From NCBI RefSeq assembly GCF_028476545.1, contig NW_026731696.1:62001-126000 (forward strand): a DNA stretch of 64,000 nt, written 5' to 3'. Origin of the DNA: Physella acuta (lineage: Eukaryota; Mollusca; Gastropoda; Physidae). Shown piece after piece: positions 21,001 to 30,050 of this stretch. The translations under genes and the position numbers were made by a program. Positions within the stretch are counted from its first letter, which is position 1. Each line of letters opens with the position of its first letter. Under the pieces are notes generated by a model. The model was not told the DNA's origin. It saw nothing but the letters and a program-made list of their open reading frames with translations, and searched no databases.

Positions 21001-24000
21001 GTAAACTGGAAAGAATTTTTTTTAAATATTTTACAATAATCAATAGACAAACTAAACTTTTTATTTCAAGAGAAGATCACACTGCCTAATTACAATCAAC
21101 CTAACACATAAAAATAAAAACTGTTACCTATGTATCTATCAATAAATACTGTTACCTATGTGTCTATCAATAAAAACTGTTACCTATGTGTCTATCAATA
21201 AAAACTGTTACCTATGTGTCTATAAAGAGCTGGTGTTACACCTTGCCAGAGTTTTCTCACACCCTCTTCTTTTGCTAGAAAAGAAATTTGGACATGCTTT
21301 TGATTCTATTTTAATAATTGTAATTTCTTTCTCAATTCCATCAGCTAAGCAATAAAAAATATCTCTCTCCGACAGAATTATGAGCTGATTAGGGTAGTCA
21401 ACTTGGGTTGTTGGGTTTAAAACAGCACCATTATGTTCAAAGGAGTTATTTTAGGGTTAGAGTAAGCACAAAGAATATGTTTCATTTTAGTATTAATAAT
21501 GATTTTAAAAATTAAAGTGAAGTAAATAGAGGCATAGCGATCCATTCCTGCGTCTGGGGCAAACTATCAATCATGCCCCCCCCCACATTTGTGTATATAG
21601 TTATTCAGATAGGTGAAAAACTGTTAAATCAGTCTGTAAAGCCAGGTAGCAGACTATTTTATTTAAACTCAAACTGTGTAATTCGGTAATGCTGTTCTGA
21701 ATTAACTTTTACATCTTTGCCTACCCTGTTTGGAGCCCCCTAAGAGTCTGCGCCCCGGGGTTGCCACCCCACCCTCCGTCCCCTAGCTATGCCTCTGGAA
21801 GTAACATACCAAATTCGCTGTGTGTAGTTTTAGGCTTAATAAGAAAAAGCTGAAACTAAGTTTAATATGGACCTACCTATACCAACAGCTGTAGCAATCA
21901 TGCCACGGTGCATATGTTTTGCTGCACTGCTCAACGAGTGAGTAGCTTCTCCTTGAATCTGCAATCGTGTCTTAGTTAAATCAAGAGGATATGTTACTGT
22001 TGATATAAAATAAAATGGTATTATTTGACTTAAGCATGACAGGGCCTATAACTCATTATTTTTTTCGTACTACAGGCCTACTATTGTATTCCTAAATATA
22101 GGGACTGCCCAGTAGTATTTTTGTATTGGGCAGTCCCTATAAGTAATGTAATACTTACTATCTAGATAAGCCCATAGATTAGAATGAGCTGGACTGCTAA
22201 CCCGTAAGTCTCGAGTTCGAATCGGGGTTCAGTAGACTGTCCATGAGTCCACCCAACTCTGATGGGTACCTCACTTCCGTTCGCCGTTAGGGAAAGTAAA
22301 GGCGCCTGGGCATAGTGCTGACCACACTATCTCTTCATATGCCGAGATCACAGAAACAAGTGAACTACTTCACTTGCCCTATAGTCCTAATCAGGTTTAA
22401 AAGGGAACTTTTATAGATTAGAATGCATGGATACTCTAGTTAACTCAAGTAGGTCTACTTCTATTGCAATACTAAAAAATAGGGTAGTTTATAGTATTTT
22501 TTATTAGATCTAGATAGGAACTTACTAGAAGATTAATTTATAGTTAGTAGTAGGCCTAATAATAACTTAATAATAAGTAATGTATGTTATGATGTATGTT
22601 TCACTAGATAAATTGGTGCGCATGAAGGCTGGTGCGAAGCGATAATATTGAACGAGTGAAAGTGTGACGCAGTACGCAAGAAAGTGATGTTTTAGTGTGA
22701 GTTCATTGTTGCCGGGGAAGAAGTTGGAATTAGTCTTGTTCATGTTATGTTAGGGTTAGGTTGTCCCGTTTTAGTATAGTTTGTTCAAGCTGTCCGATAT
22801 ATATTGGATCAGGTAGTTCTACCCTCTTACTGCATAACTGTGGTACACATATAGAACCCAGTTATAACAATGTAGTATGTAGTATTAAGTATTAATAGTA
22901 GTGTAGTGAAGGCATAGCCGCATATTATTATATTATTAATATTATAAATAAGCCTTTTTGTTTTTCTTTTTGTAATTTTTTAGGCCTACCTCATACTCAT
23001 ATCATCATTTACATTTGTCATTTAGAATAATTTAGATTTTTTTAGTTAGAAATTTGAAATCTAGATTGTAATTTTACTAATTTATATATTATTATTAGCG
23101 TGTATTACGGCATCGTAATTTCTAAGGGCAACCATTTTGGAAATGGCGCTGACTTCCCTTTTCGCTTTTTGTCCCAGGCTTCCGCCACCGCCGCGCGTGA
23201 GTCTAAAAATAGACTAACGGCTTGTTCCAACCGGCATTTCGTTGACGCTCTCTGCCTTTCGGGTTTACTTGACATATTGGAAAATTTTTTGGCGGACGAT
23301 ATTTATTAATTTAGTTTTTCTTTCTTCGGAATATTGCTGTCAAAAATAGAGGTAATTTCATCATTTTTTTTCTATTTGAATTAGATTCCAGTTCTTTTTA
23401 AAATTTTGGTAGTTCGACAGAGTTTTGCAAATTTTCTTTAAATTAAGTCTGAAAACGGCTAATTTCCGGTAAAATCACGATATAGCGTCGGTTATTATTC
23501 CGGAACTGCACAGCAGTAAAAAAACAGTAAAACTATGGCGTAGTCTGTCGAGCCGTTCCGGAAACCACCGGAAATACTGTAAACCATCATTTATTTGCCG
23601 CCATATTATTTTTAATACATAATGTTGTAAAATGTGCGTGGATTGATTTTAGTTGCATTTTAAATACTGTTTTGCTAATTATTTTGTATTTCTAATTATT
23701 TTAAGTGTATGTGCTAATTATTGCTGCTACTAAACATTATTCTAGTTATTCTTACTACTTTTAACTTTAGTAAATCTAATCGTCTTATTTACTAACAGAA
23801 CTAGAGTCTAGAGCTGGTTGTCGCAAATCTTCTGCAGATTTTTTGTTTCTTAAAAAAAGACATTAATTACTACACTCGACTTTATTAATAATATTTAGAT
23901 TTACTAATTGTTGCTAATTTTTTGTCAGTTAAACATTAAATTAAGTTAAAACATTAATTTAATGCACTTGACTTTATTTTTCTTTCAACAGTCAAATAAA

Positions 24001-27000
24001 CTATGGTTTACAGTAACGAATGTTACCGAAACTCAACGAACATTACCCAATAATTTCCGACGCTATATCGTGATTTTACCTAATTTCCCACCAACAAGTC
24101 GTTTAAATGTACCTGCAAAGTCTGAATCGATAGCTTTGTAGCCGCCATTATTTTAAAAAGATTTCAAAAATATTGTATATGTAATAAGTTTTTTAAAAAT
24201 AGCATTATTAAAAAAAAACTATTTTACGAAAAAAAGTAATAAGGTTTAATAGTGTCATTAGGTAGATTTAGATCTAGCTAGACTAGACCTAGAATTTCTA
24301 GATCTAGATTATCATCTAGACTCTAGTCTAGATCTAGATTTAGAGATCTAGAAATCTAAATCCAGATCTAGATCTAGAGATTCTATCATTCTAATCTAGA
24401 TCTAGAATCTAGTCTAGATTCTTAGAATTAGATTCTAGATTAGATCCAGATGATCGTCAAGCTAGACTCTAGACTAGATCACTAGGAGAGGCTAGATCAC
24501 TATCACTAGATCAATTTATGAAACCTAGAATCTCTAGATTTAATAAATAGATCTAGATTCTAGATCTAGATTCTAGATGATGTAGATTCTTTATTCTATA
24601 CATATTCTATAGTACAATTAAGTATAAGCCTAATCTAAATTATTTTAGAAGATCTAGATCTCTGTTAAAAAATTAATCTAATTTTCTAGATATAGACTCT
24701 AGATTCTAGAATCTCTAATCTACTTTTTTTTTTTTCAGTCTGTGGTCTTGCAGCGCTTTGATAGAAATCTGAGTGAGAAATCATTCAGCCATCGGAATCA
24801 CGGTTAGTCTTTCTGATAAGTGACAGTACTTTAAGTGATCATAATTATTTACCTAATTATTAATTATAGACTACTTTTAATTATAGATCTACCTATTTAG
24901 TGTTAAGTAATTAAATCTAGATCTAGTTCTAACTTACCTCTACTCTAAACTCTAAACAATAGTAACTTTTTACTAGACTCACAATTTTAAAAACAAATGG
25001 TTTTTTTTGTGTGTGAAATAAACCTAGTAGGCCTAGTCTATTTATTTTAAAATAAACCTTATGCTTAGATATCTATATCTAAATTTTCCAAATGCATTTT
25101 CAGAAGTTCGAATGAGGAGATGGAGATGGCTGGGCCATGTCCTACGCATGAGCAAAAGATGACTCCCCCAACATGGCACTGGAAAACGAAAGAGGGGAAG
25201 ACCACTGGGAACATGGAGGAGAGAGATGGAAGAAGAAGTGCAAGCTGCTGGCAAGACTTGGCATGAACACAAGTGGCTCGCCCAGGACAGAGTGGAATGG
25301 CAGGGATTTGTTGCTGCCCTATAGTCCACAGGGAGTGATGAGGATTAAGTAAGTAATTTGTAATAGACTACTAATGTAACAGACTTTTTTCTAACACTAA
25401 TTGTTTATTTTAGTATACTAAGTCATGACTTGATTCATCAACTTACAGCTATAAAATACAGTTGCACAGAACTTCCTTTATAATTCATATTTTTCTACAA
25501 TAAGTAAACTAAGAAAAGATACTAAATCATTGCAGAGAAAGCAGACACAGATCCAGTGTTGGAAGAGGAAGTATTTTACATAAAAGAAAAAAAAAACAGA
25601 TGTCAAAGCAGGTATTGGCTGGTGCAGAAACAGCATGAAAGGGTAAGTTATTGATGATTTCAAACATAAAATATGCTAAATTGCAGGTTAGGTTTCAAAG
25701 AACAACTGGACATCTTCAGCAAGAGAATTGAGAACCAAGATTGATAGTGTTAAATGGGAGATGGATTTGCTGACAATGACAGAGTATTGAAGGAGATAGA
25801 TGATGCTTTAAGAGGAGAAAGGGTCAAGATCTCAGTAAAGAATGACATTGTTCATGCAGAGAATCTCAAACTGATTGAGGAGTTTGACAGGGTCATCGAC
25901 ACAAACCAGTTACAGCACAAAATAGACACAGACATTCAATCTCGAATAAAGCAGATGAAGAAAAAGTTGGAAGCTATGGAACGCAGAGATACTGAAAATT
26001 CCATCTATGATGTGTTGTCTGGATCGAATGTCTCAGTAAACCATCCCCTATTTTGTGGTGTTGACAGAAGCGGAAACCCTCTTTGTCAAGAATAGTGGGT
26101 GGTAAAGACCTGGTTGGTGTCCAGCTGACTGACAAGTGGGAGCTAGATGATCAGAAAGTGCATCGCTATTATGTGAGGATTATTAACAGAGTACTAGTAC
26201 TAGCTAAAAAGAACAAGTCTGTTGTCTACACTGTATGCTACTGGGCACCGGATGAGGATGAAGCTGAGGACTTTTGCCTACCTGCTGAATCACTAATAGC
26301 TGACTAGATTAGTAGTATCTCTGCTTTACATCCTAATCTGCTGTTAATCCTTGGACAGCATGATTATTAAAAATTTGAGCTTTAAAAAATAATTAATGTT
26401 TCATTTTAAATTTGCTTTGTTCCTTTGTTATATATTTTTATGTTTACAGTTACATGCAATGATTGCAATATTTATATCTTTACAATATGTATATAATTTC
26501 TATTTTTTCAAAAGTGCACTAAATTTTTTGTTAAAAAATAAAGGTTGGTATGTAATGAGATGGTATTATGTTTTTAATCTTTTTTTTTTTATATTTTACT
26601 TATGGTATTCTAATTTGATACACAGTATAGTGTAAACAAATCAAATAACTTTTTTTTTCTTTGCAGATTTTTGTATCTTTCCTGGACTGATGACTTTCAT
26701 TCAACCTGATCATTTTTTAATTTGCATCAACTAAAACATGTTATATAAATCACTTTGTTGTACTCACACCTTAAACTTAAACCCATTATTACTTTGTTCT
26801 TTTCATTGATAATTGAAATTTATATGATTGCATCTAAATCTAATAAATAAATATTTTTTGGAAAGCAAACCATTTTGGTTCTTTTTATTTTTATCTTTTG
26901 TTTTAATTTGAAACCAGGTCTTGTATAAGAAATTATACTGGTGGATCTGTCAGAGCAACACCATGTTTGCACTTACCACATGAATACTATACATGTCTAG

Positions 27001-28046
27001 AAAAAAACAACTTGCAATGAGTAAGCCTTCATATACATGTTCTGATAAAATAAGCTTATGCTGAAGTTTTTTCTCTAGACTTGCGCAATTCACAGTGCAA
27101 CAACAGTAATTGGAAGTAAGCAGTCAATAAATAAATATATATATATTTTTATTAGACACCAAATTACATATTAAATATTTAGAATGAATAAATAATCATA
27201 GTGAGAGATAATGGTTCCATTAATTAGTATCACTAGCTTAACTGATGAATTTTTATAACTTACTATAATGTGTTCAAGCAAGGTTAATAATATTGATAAT
27301 CTATAGGCCTAACTATAAGAAGCAGCTGAATACCTTTGTAGAGGGCCTATATAAACTATATTATAACATTTTCACTATTTTAGACAATGGTATTGGTATG
27401 AAATTGTTGGTCATGTAGGGCCTTACACAAATGTTAAAATCTAATAATAAAAAAAAAAATATTTTGCTACTACTACATGGTGGTAATTCAAGTTTTCAGT
27501 AGGCCTATGCCTAATAATTTATTCAAATATTAATAGGCCTAGCTGTGTATAGTAAATATAATTTTGATAAGTCTAACTCATAATAAAATACTACATTAAC
27601 AATTTATAGTAAAATGACGAAAAGTCCGAAAATATAATTTGACGCGTATGACGTCATCAAGTTGTGTACTACCAATATCGGAGACACTTTTTTTTTTAAT
27701 GTAAGAGGAAAAATAATGGTGGCAGGTTAATCCAAATTTTTTATAAACACAAAAATTTTAAAATCGAAATAGGCTAAATAAACTTTTGCTAGACACACAC
27801 AGAGTATAAAAAGTAGTTTCAGTAAAAAATTACGCGTCGATCGGTATCTTTTCCTCCCGAAAATAACGAATTTTTCAATTTTCGAAATACACGCTATTAT
27901 TATATAATTAATCATTACTATTACTTTTGTACTTTACACAAATAAAATCAAATACCAGATTCTGCTATTACAGCTGAAGTGGCAGACAAAGCATACTTAA
28001 AAACAAAAGATTCGTGACTGATTGTTGATGGTATAGTTTTAGACAT
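18005..28046 (-). CDS. SLC25A27: mitochondrial carrier, uncoupling protein 4-like
   Basis: Ten coding exons (minus strand, 5' to 3'): 28046-27956, 21996-21877, 21274-21212, 21005-20921, 19821-19699, 19371-19259, 19054-18970, 18532-18443, 18267-18165, 18076-18005. Phases join to 945 nt, 314 aa plus stop; human UCP4 is 323 aa. It starts [20 protein letters not shown] and ends [16 protein letters not shown]. All three carrier signatures are visible: [16 protein letters not shown] and PADVVKTR, and [15 protein letters not shown] matches the UCP4 matrix loop. The family sits in the mitochondrial inner membrane with six helices; UCP4 is linked to mild uncoupling, but its transported species here is inference. 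Intron 1 is about 6 kb and hosts another gene. Three of its splice junctions carry tandem duplications. Confidence 0.93.
18513..18640 (-). repeat. 56-bp tandem duplication spanning a UCP4 3' splice site
   Basis: The acceptor of exon 8 (top at 18532) and about 20 exon bases are copied 56 bp upstream (decoy acceptor at 18589), with a partial third copy to about 18640. If the decoy were used, the reading frame would continue [14 protein letters not shown] and stop, so the authentic downstream site is needed for the carrier. Confidence 0.9.
19822..20860. repeat. 18-bp minisatellite filling UCP4 intron 4
   Basis: About 57 copies of ATGTTGGGTGGTCAAGTG, interrupted once at about 19915-19932. The intron runs 19822-20920, so the array is about 94% of it and approaches within about 5 nt of the 3' splice site of exon 5. 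On the transcribed strand every unit carries CTTGAC, a branch-point-like word, and ACCACCC pyrimidines. The 300-codon open frames on both strands are artefacts of the 18-bp period. Confidence 0.97.
21121..21225 (-). repeat. 28-bp tandem array copying the UCP4 exon 3 donor
   Basis: Four copies of a 28-bp unit (CTGTTACCTATGTGTCTATC plus AATAAAAA). The rightmost includes the real junction ACATAG|GTAACA; three decoy donors lie at 28-bp steps downstream in the intron. Reading through the real donor gives GNSFY and a stop, so only the first donor keeps the protein. Confidence 0.92.
21275..21876 (-). other. UCP4 intron 2, no other feature except a C-rich patch
   Basis: Contains GGGGCAAACT and GCCTACCCTGTTTGGAGCCC-type text around 21545-21790 that resembles a degraded transposon end (AGAGGCATAGCGATCC and AGCTATGCCTCTGG are inverted, about 260 bp apart at 21528 and 21786). 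Probably an old hAT-like MITE. Confidence 0.5.
22098..22140. repeat. perfect 14-bp hairpin
   Basis: ATAGGGACTGCCCA (22098-22111) and its exact complement TGGGCAGTCCCTAT (22127-22140) surround a 15-nt loop, in UCP4 intron 1. Either the remnant of a very short MITE or an RNA hairpin. Confidence 0.85.
22197..22412 (+). mobile_element. tRNA-Ser-related SINE with 13-bp target duplication
   Basis: Flanked by the exact direct repeat ATAGATTAGAATG (22184-22196 and 22413-22425). The 216-bp body begins in the anticodon-arm region of a tRNA-like head (GGACTGCTAACCCGTAAG; GGACTGCTAA recalls the tRNA-Ser GCU anticodon loop). It continues through the B box GAGTTCGAATC and the common body (CTGATGGGTACCTCAC, GGCGCCTGGGCATAG, GTGCTGACCACACTATCTC). 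The A-box part is missing, i.e. 5'-truncated. The intact duplication suggests a young insertion. Confidence 0.88.
23100..23196 (+). promoter_or_regulatory. candidate promoter and 5' exon of the nested gene
   Basis: A GC-rich island in AT-rich intron. CCATTTTGGAAATGGCGCTG has a YY1-like core, and the downstream block CGCCACCGCCGCGC ends at a strong donor GTGAGT (23197). It points to the plus strand, toward the coding region at 25754. Inference only. Confidence 0.4.
23459..24092. mobile_element. MITE with long inverted repeats
   Basis: Left TTTCCGGTAAAATCACGATA followed by TAGCGTCGG is inverted at the right end (CCGACGCTATATCGTGATTT). A second inverted block ACTGTAAACCATCATTTATTTG lies at about 23575-23600 against CAAATAAACTATGGTTTACAGT at about 23994-24016. 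Imperfect arms of roughly 140 bp surround an AT-rich core; similarity may extend further out to about 23400 and 24130. No protein. Superfamily not identified. Confidence 0.75.
24250..24720. repeat. cluster of TCTAGA/AGATCT palindromes
   Basis: Dense non-periodic run of the words TCTAGATCT, GATCTAGA and GATTCTAGA, each self-complementary, capable of many alternative hairpins. Smaller clusters occur at about 29500, 50810-50860 and 53570. Confidence 0.85.
24739..24802 (+). other. candidate non-coding exon of the nested gene
   Basis: A pyrimidine tract and TTTCAG precede TCTGTGGTCTTGCAGCGC; the block ends CACG|GTTAGT. Looks like a short exon but no reading frame is required. A further exon-like block at 25536-25642 (TTGCAG before, AAAGG|GTAAGT after) is open for 35 codons ([18 protein letters not shown]...). 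Confidence 0.35.
25094..25355 (+). mobile_element. LINE fragment, reverse-transcriptase C-terminal tail
   Basis: The plus strand encodes [16 protein letters not shown], then [19 protein letters not shown] and [16 protein letters not shown], the typical C-terminal tail of non-LTR retrotransposon ORF2 proteins (RTE-like or related). One in-frame TGA interrupts it after RMSKR, and it is 5'-truncated to about 260 bp. It ends GAGTGATGAGGATTAAGTAA, a short repeat-like 3' end. Clade assignment is uncertain. Confidence 0.85.
25754..26307 (+). CDS. unrecognised coiled-coil protein nested in UCP4 intron 1; frame break
   Basis: The ATG at 25754 (context TTAAATGG) is preceded in frame by TAA at 25751, so the start is firm. 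The first frame gives 113 aa: [20 protein letters not shown], a charged helical stretch ([19 protein letters not shown], likely coiled coil) and [14 protein letters not shown], then stops at 26093. A second frame, overlapping by 13 nt, continues with [20 protein letters not shown], ...[18 protein letters not shown] and an acidic end, [20 protein letters not shown]. The two halves read like one protein split by a one-base shift near 26081-26090, from assembly error, a real mutation (pseudogene or retrocopy, as there are no introns) or, less likely, programmed shifting. I do not recognise the family. AATAAA words lie near 26843. Confidence 0.6.
26308..27955. other. rest of UCP4 intron 1, no gene seen
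   Basis: AT-rich, with multiple AATAAA words (26840-26850) that could end the nested transcript and several TAGGCCTA palindromes. No exon supported. Confidence 0.5.
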
Positions 28047-28535
28047 TTCTATAACGTAGGCCCTGATCGTGATCTACGTTCACTGACTTTCGTTTTAGCA
28101 GACATGCGTAAACGACAGTCAGCTGTGCAGTGTTTATCATAGAGGGCTAACGGTGTAAAGCTTAACAAATATCCAGTAATTTATTGACATATTTTAATAT
28201 TCGACGAAAAACAATTTTATTATATGCATTGCGATTCGACGTTAACTCAAATTATTAAAATAATTGTTAAAATAGTACATTTTTCGCTCATTATTCATTA
28301 ATAGTGTAAAATTCCTAAACACCCAATAAGTCACCATCCACCTGGACATATATATTACATAATCACTAAATGCCGCCTCTCCAAAATCCATAGTGTGCGT
28401 AACGTTATTTATTAAACAATTTATTTTTTAAAAAAACAATATATCGTAAAGCATTCAGTTCACACGAATGGAACCTAACCTAGTACTGAAACGCTAAACT
28501 TATTTTCCGAAATAATACAGGTGCATTAGTATTTA
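28047..28535 (-). promoter_or_regulatory. UCP4 5' flank
   Basis: Region just upstream of the UCP4 start codon, head to head with GRB2 about 2 kb away. It has some CpG but no clear TATA box. A sharp promoter cannot be placed. Confidence 0.3.
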
Positions 28536-28747
28536 GGGGGTCATCCATAAATGACGTCACGCTTTTTTGCCGATTTTGACGTCCCCCTCCCCTCCGTCAC
28601 ACATCGCCAGCCTACAACCCCCTCCAAAATTGCAGTTGAATTTTTCTTAAAGCATTGATATTTTCCCAAAATCTTGTGTGAACTCTGTCATCATAAAGTA
28701 TTTTAATCAATTCCTATTACAGTTTATTTATTAATTTTTTTTAATAA

Positions 28748-29230
28748 AGTTCCCTTCCAAGCCTGACGGTCTGTAGGGCACTTGTTTCTGTGGCCTCGGC
28801 ATATAAAGAGATAGTGTGGTCAGCAGTGGCGTAGCGAGGTCGGGTGTTACCCGGTGCGGCACTTGATGGTGTCACCCCCCCCCCCCCCCCAGAGGCGTAG
28901 CCACCCTTCCCGGGGACAAACTTTCAATTTTCGATTTGCACCCCCCCCCCTCAAACTTTCGATTTGCACCTCCCCCTCAAATTGTTCTCTATATATTTTG
29001 CTATTTTTTGCCTTGGTGTCACCCCCTTAAATGGTGTCACCCGGTGCGGTCCGCCCCCCCCCCCCCCGCCCCCCTCGTTACGCATCTGGTGGTCAGCACT
29101 ATGCCCAGCCGCTTTTACTTTCTCTAACGTGAGTTTGGTACCCATCACAGACCAGTTGGGTGGACTCAGGGACGGTCTAGTGAACCCGGATTCGAACTCG
29201 AGACTTACGGGTTAGCAGTCCAGCTCTATA
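28748..29230 (-). mobile_element. SINE inserted in the outer MITE, split by a hAT MITE
   Basis: On the minus strand it reads GAGCTGGACTGCTAACCCGT, B box GAGTTCGAATCC and GATGGGTACC-type body, then GGCATAGTGCTGACCAC, where the hAT copy interrupts it. It continues CTATCTCTTTATATGCCGAG to a tail at GAAGGGAACTTTATT. Removing 28824-29096 restores the sequence seen in the copy at 22197. Confidence 0.85.
28824..29088. mobile_element. hAT-type MITE, 265 bp
   Basis: Left end CAGTGGCGTAGCGAGG, right end CCTCGTTACGCATCTG (imperfect inverted repeats), flanked by exact 8-bp duplications GTGGTCAG (28816-28823 and 29089-29096), the hAT hallmark. Inside are C tracts and a second AGAGGCGTAGCCACCC start at about 28891, with two copies of ACTTTCxATTTxCGATTTGC, suggesting an internal duplication or a further nested relative. 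Confidence 0.88.
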
Positions 29231-29412
29231 ACACACAATTTATTAAGTTTTCTAAAACTTGAAATAAGGGCTAAAATTCATTTTCTAACATTGCTTTTTT
29301 ATAATGCAAAAGCGTGACGTCACACCATCTGAACTCCCCCCTCCCCCTCATCACACACCGTCACAAAATTACGGACCCCCTACGAGTGTGACGTCATTTA
29401 TGTACGATCCCT

Positions 29413-30050
29413 TATGTAGCCTAAACTATAAATTTGGAATTTGATTTTTTTAAGTGCTTGTATAATAGAGTGAGTGCAATAATTGTTATTTGAAAGTAGA
29501 TCTAGATCTACTTGAGGATAAGCCTACATTTTTTTGAAAGGGTGATATGCAGATGAAGCTAAACTTTTTTTTTCTTCTACGACATATAATTATTATTTGA
29601 GTCATGAGCACGATCGGGTTAACGATGATAAGGAAAATCGCTTATTTCATTATTTCCCTTGACACTTTTACAAGTACCGTCAACAATTAATTTAGGTTAA
29701 TGAGAAACGTTATAATAAACAATGTAGGTTTATTTATTCCGTGCAAAATGTGGACGCTATATGCTACGTATACACCGCTTAATATTATTGCGCAGAATTT
29801 ATTTTTATCTTTGTTTTAACTACACATTCACATATTCTATGTTTTACTGCTACTCGTTAAGTAAGTATAGTTTACAGCCATTATTTTTAATCCTTCATTA
29901 TTATTATATTACTAATCATAATTATAAACTCCGTTAAGAAAGAATCTTTTTATCAATTTGTAATTAACAGAGACTTTGTACAAGCGCATTCATTTTATTC
30001 TTATACACACGATACAGGTGGCAGTAGCATACTCTGCATACCGACAAAAA
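29413..30050 (+). promoter_or_regulatory. GRB2-like gene 5' flank and 5' UTR
   Basis: AT-rich stretch ending at the start codon at 30051 (AAAAATGG, good context). GATACAG|GTGGC just upstream could be an acceptor of a 5' UTR intron. No core promoter element stands out. Confidence 0.35.

Larger units (their letters stand above)
28536..29412. mobile_element. outer MITE of a three-level nest, TA target site
   Basis: The left end GGGGGTCATCCATAAATGAC continues GTCACGC; the right end is the complement of AGGGATCGTACATAAATGAC and GTCACAC. TA dinucleotides lie exactly at both borders (28534-28535 and 29413-29414), consistent with Tc1/mariner-type insertion. GC-rich subterminal blocks with CCCCTCCCC flank a SINE insertion, which itself contains a hAT MITE. 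Confidence 0.82.

Noticed and set aside
25042-25329. 95-codon minus-strand frame ([13 protein letters not shown]...)
   Set aside because: Shadow of the LINE reverse-transcriptase tail encoded on the plus strand.
28936-29215. Proline-rich frames (PPPPPPP) near 29 kb
   Set aside because: Produced by C tracts inside the hAT MITE and SINE.
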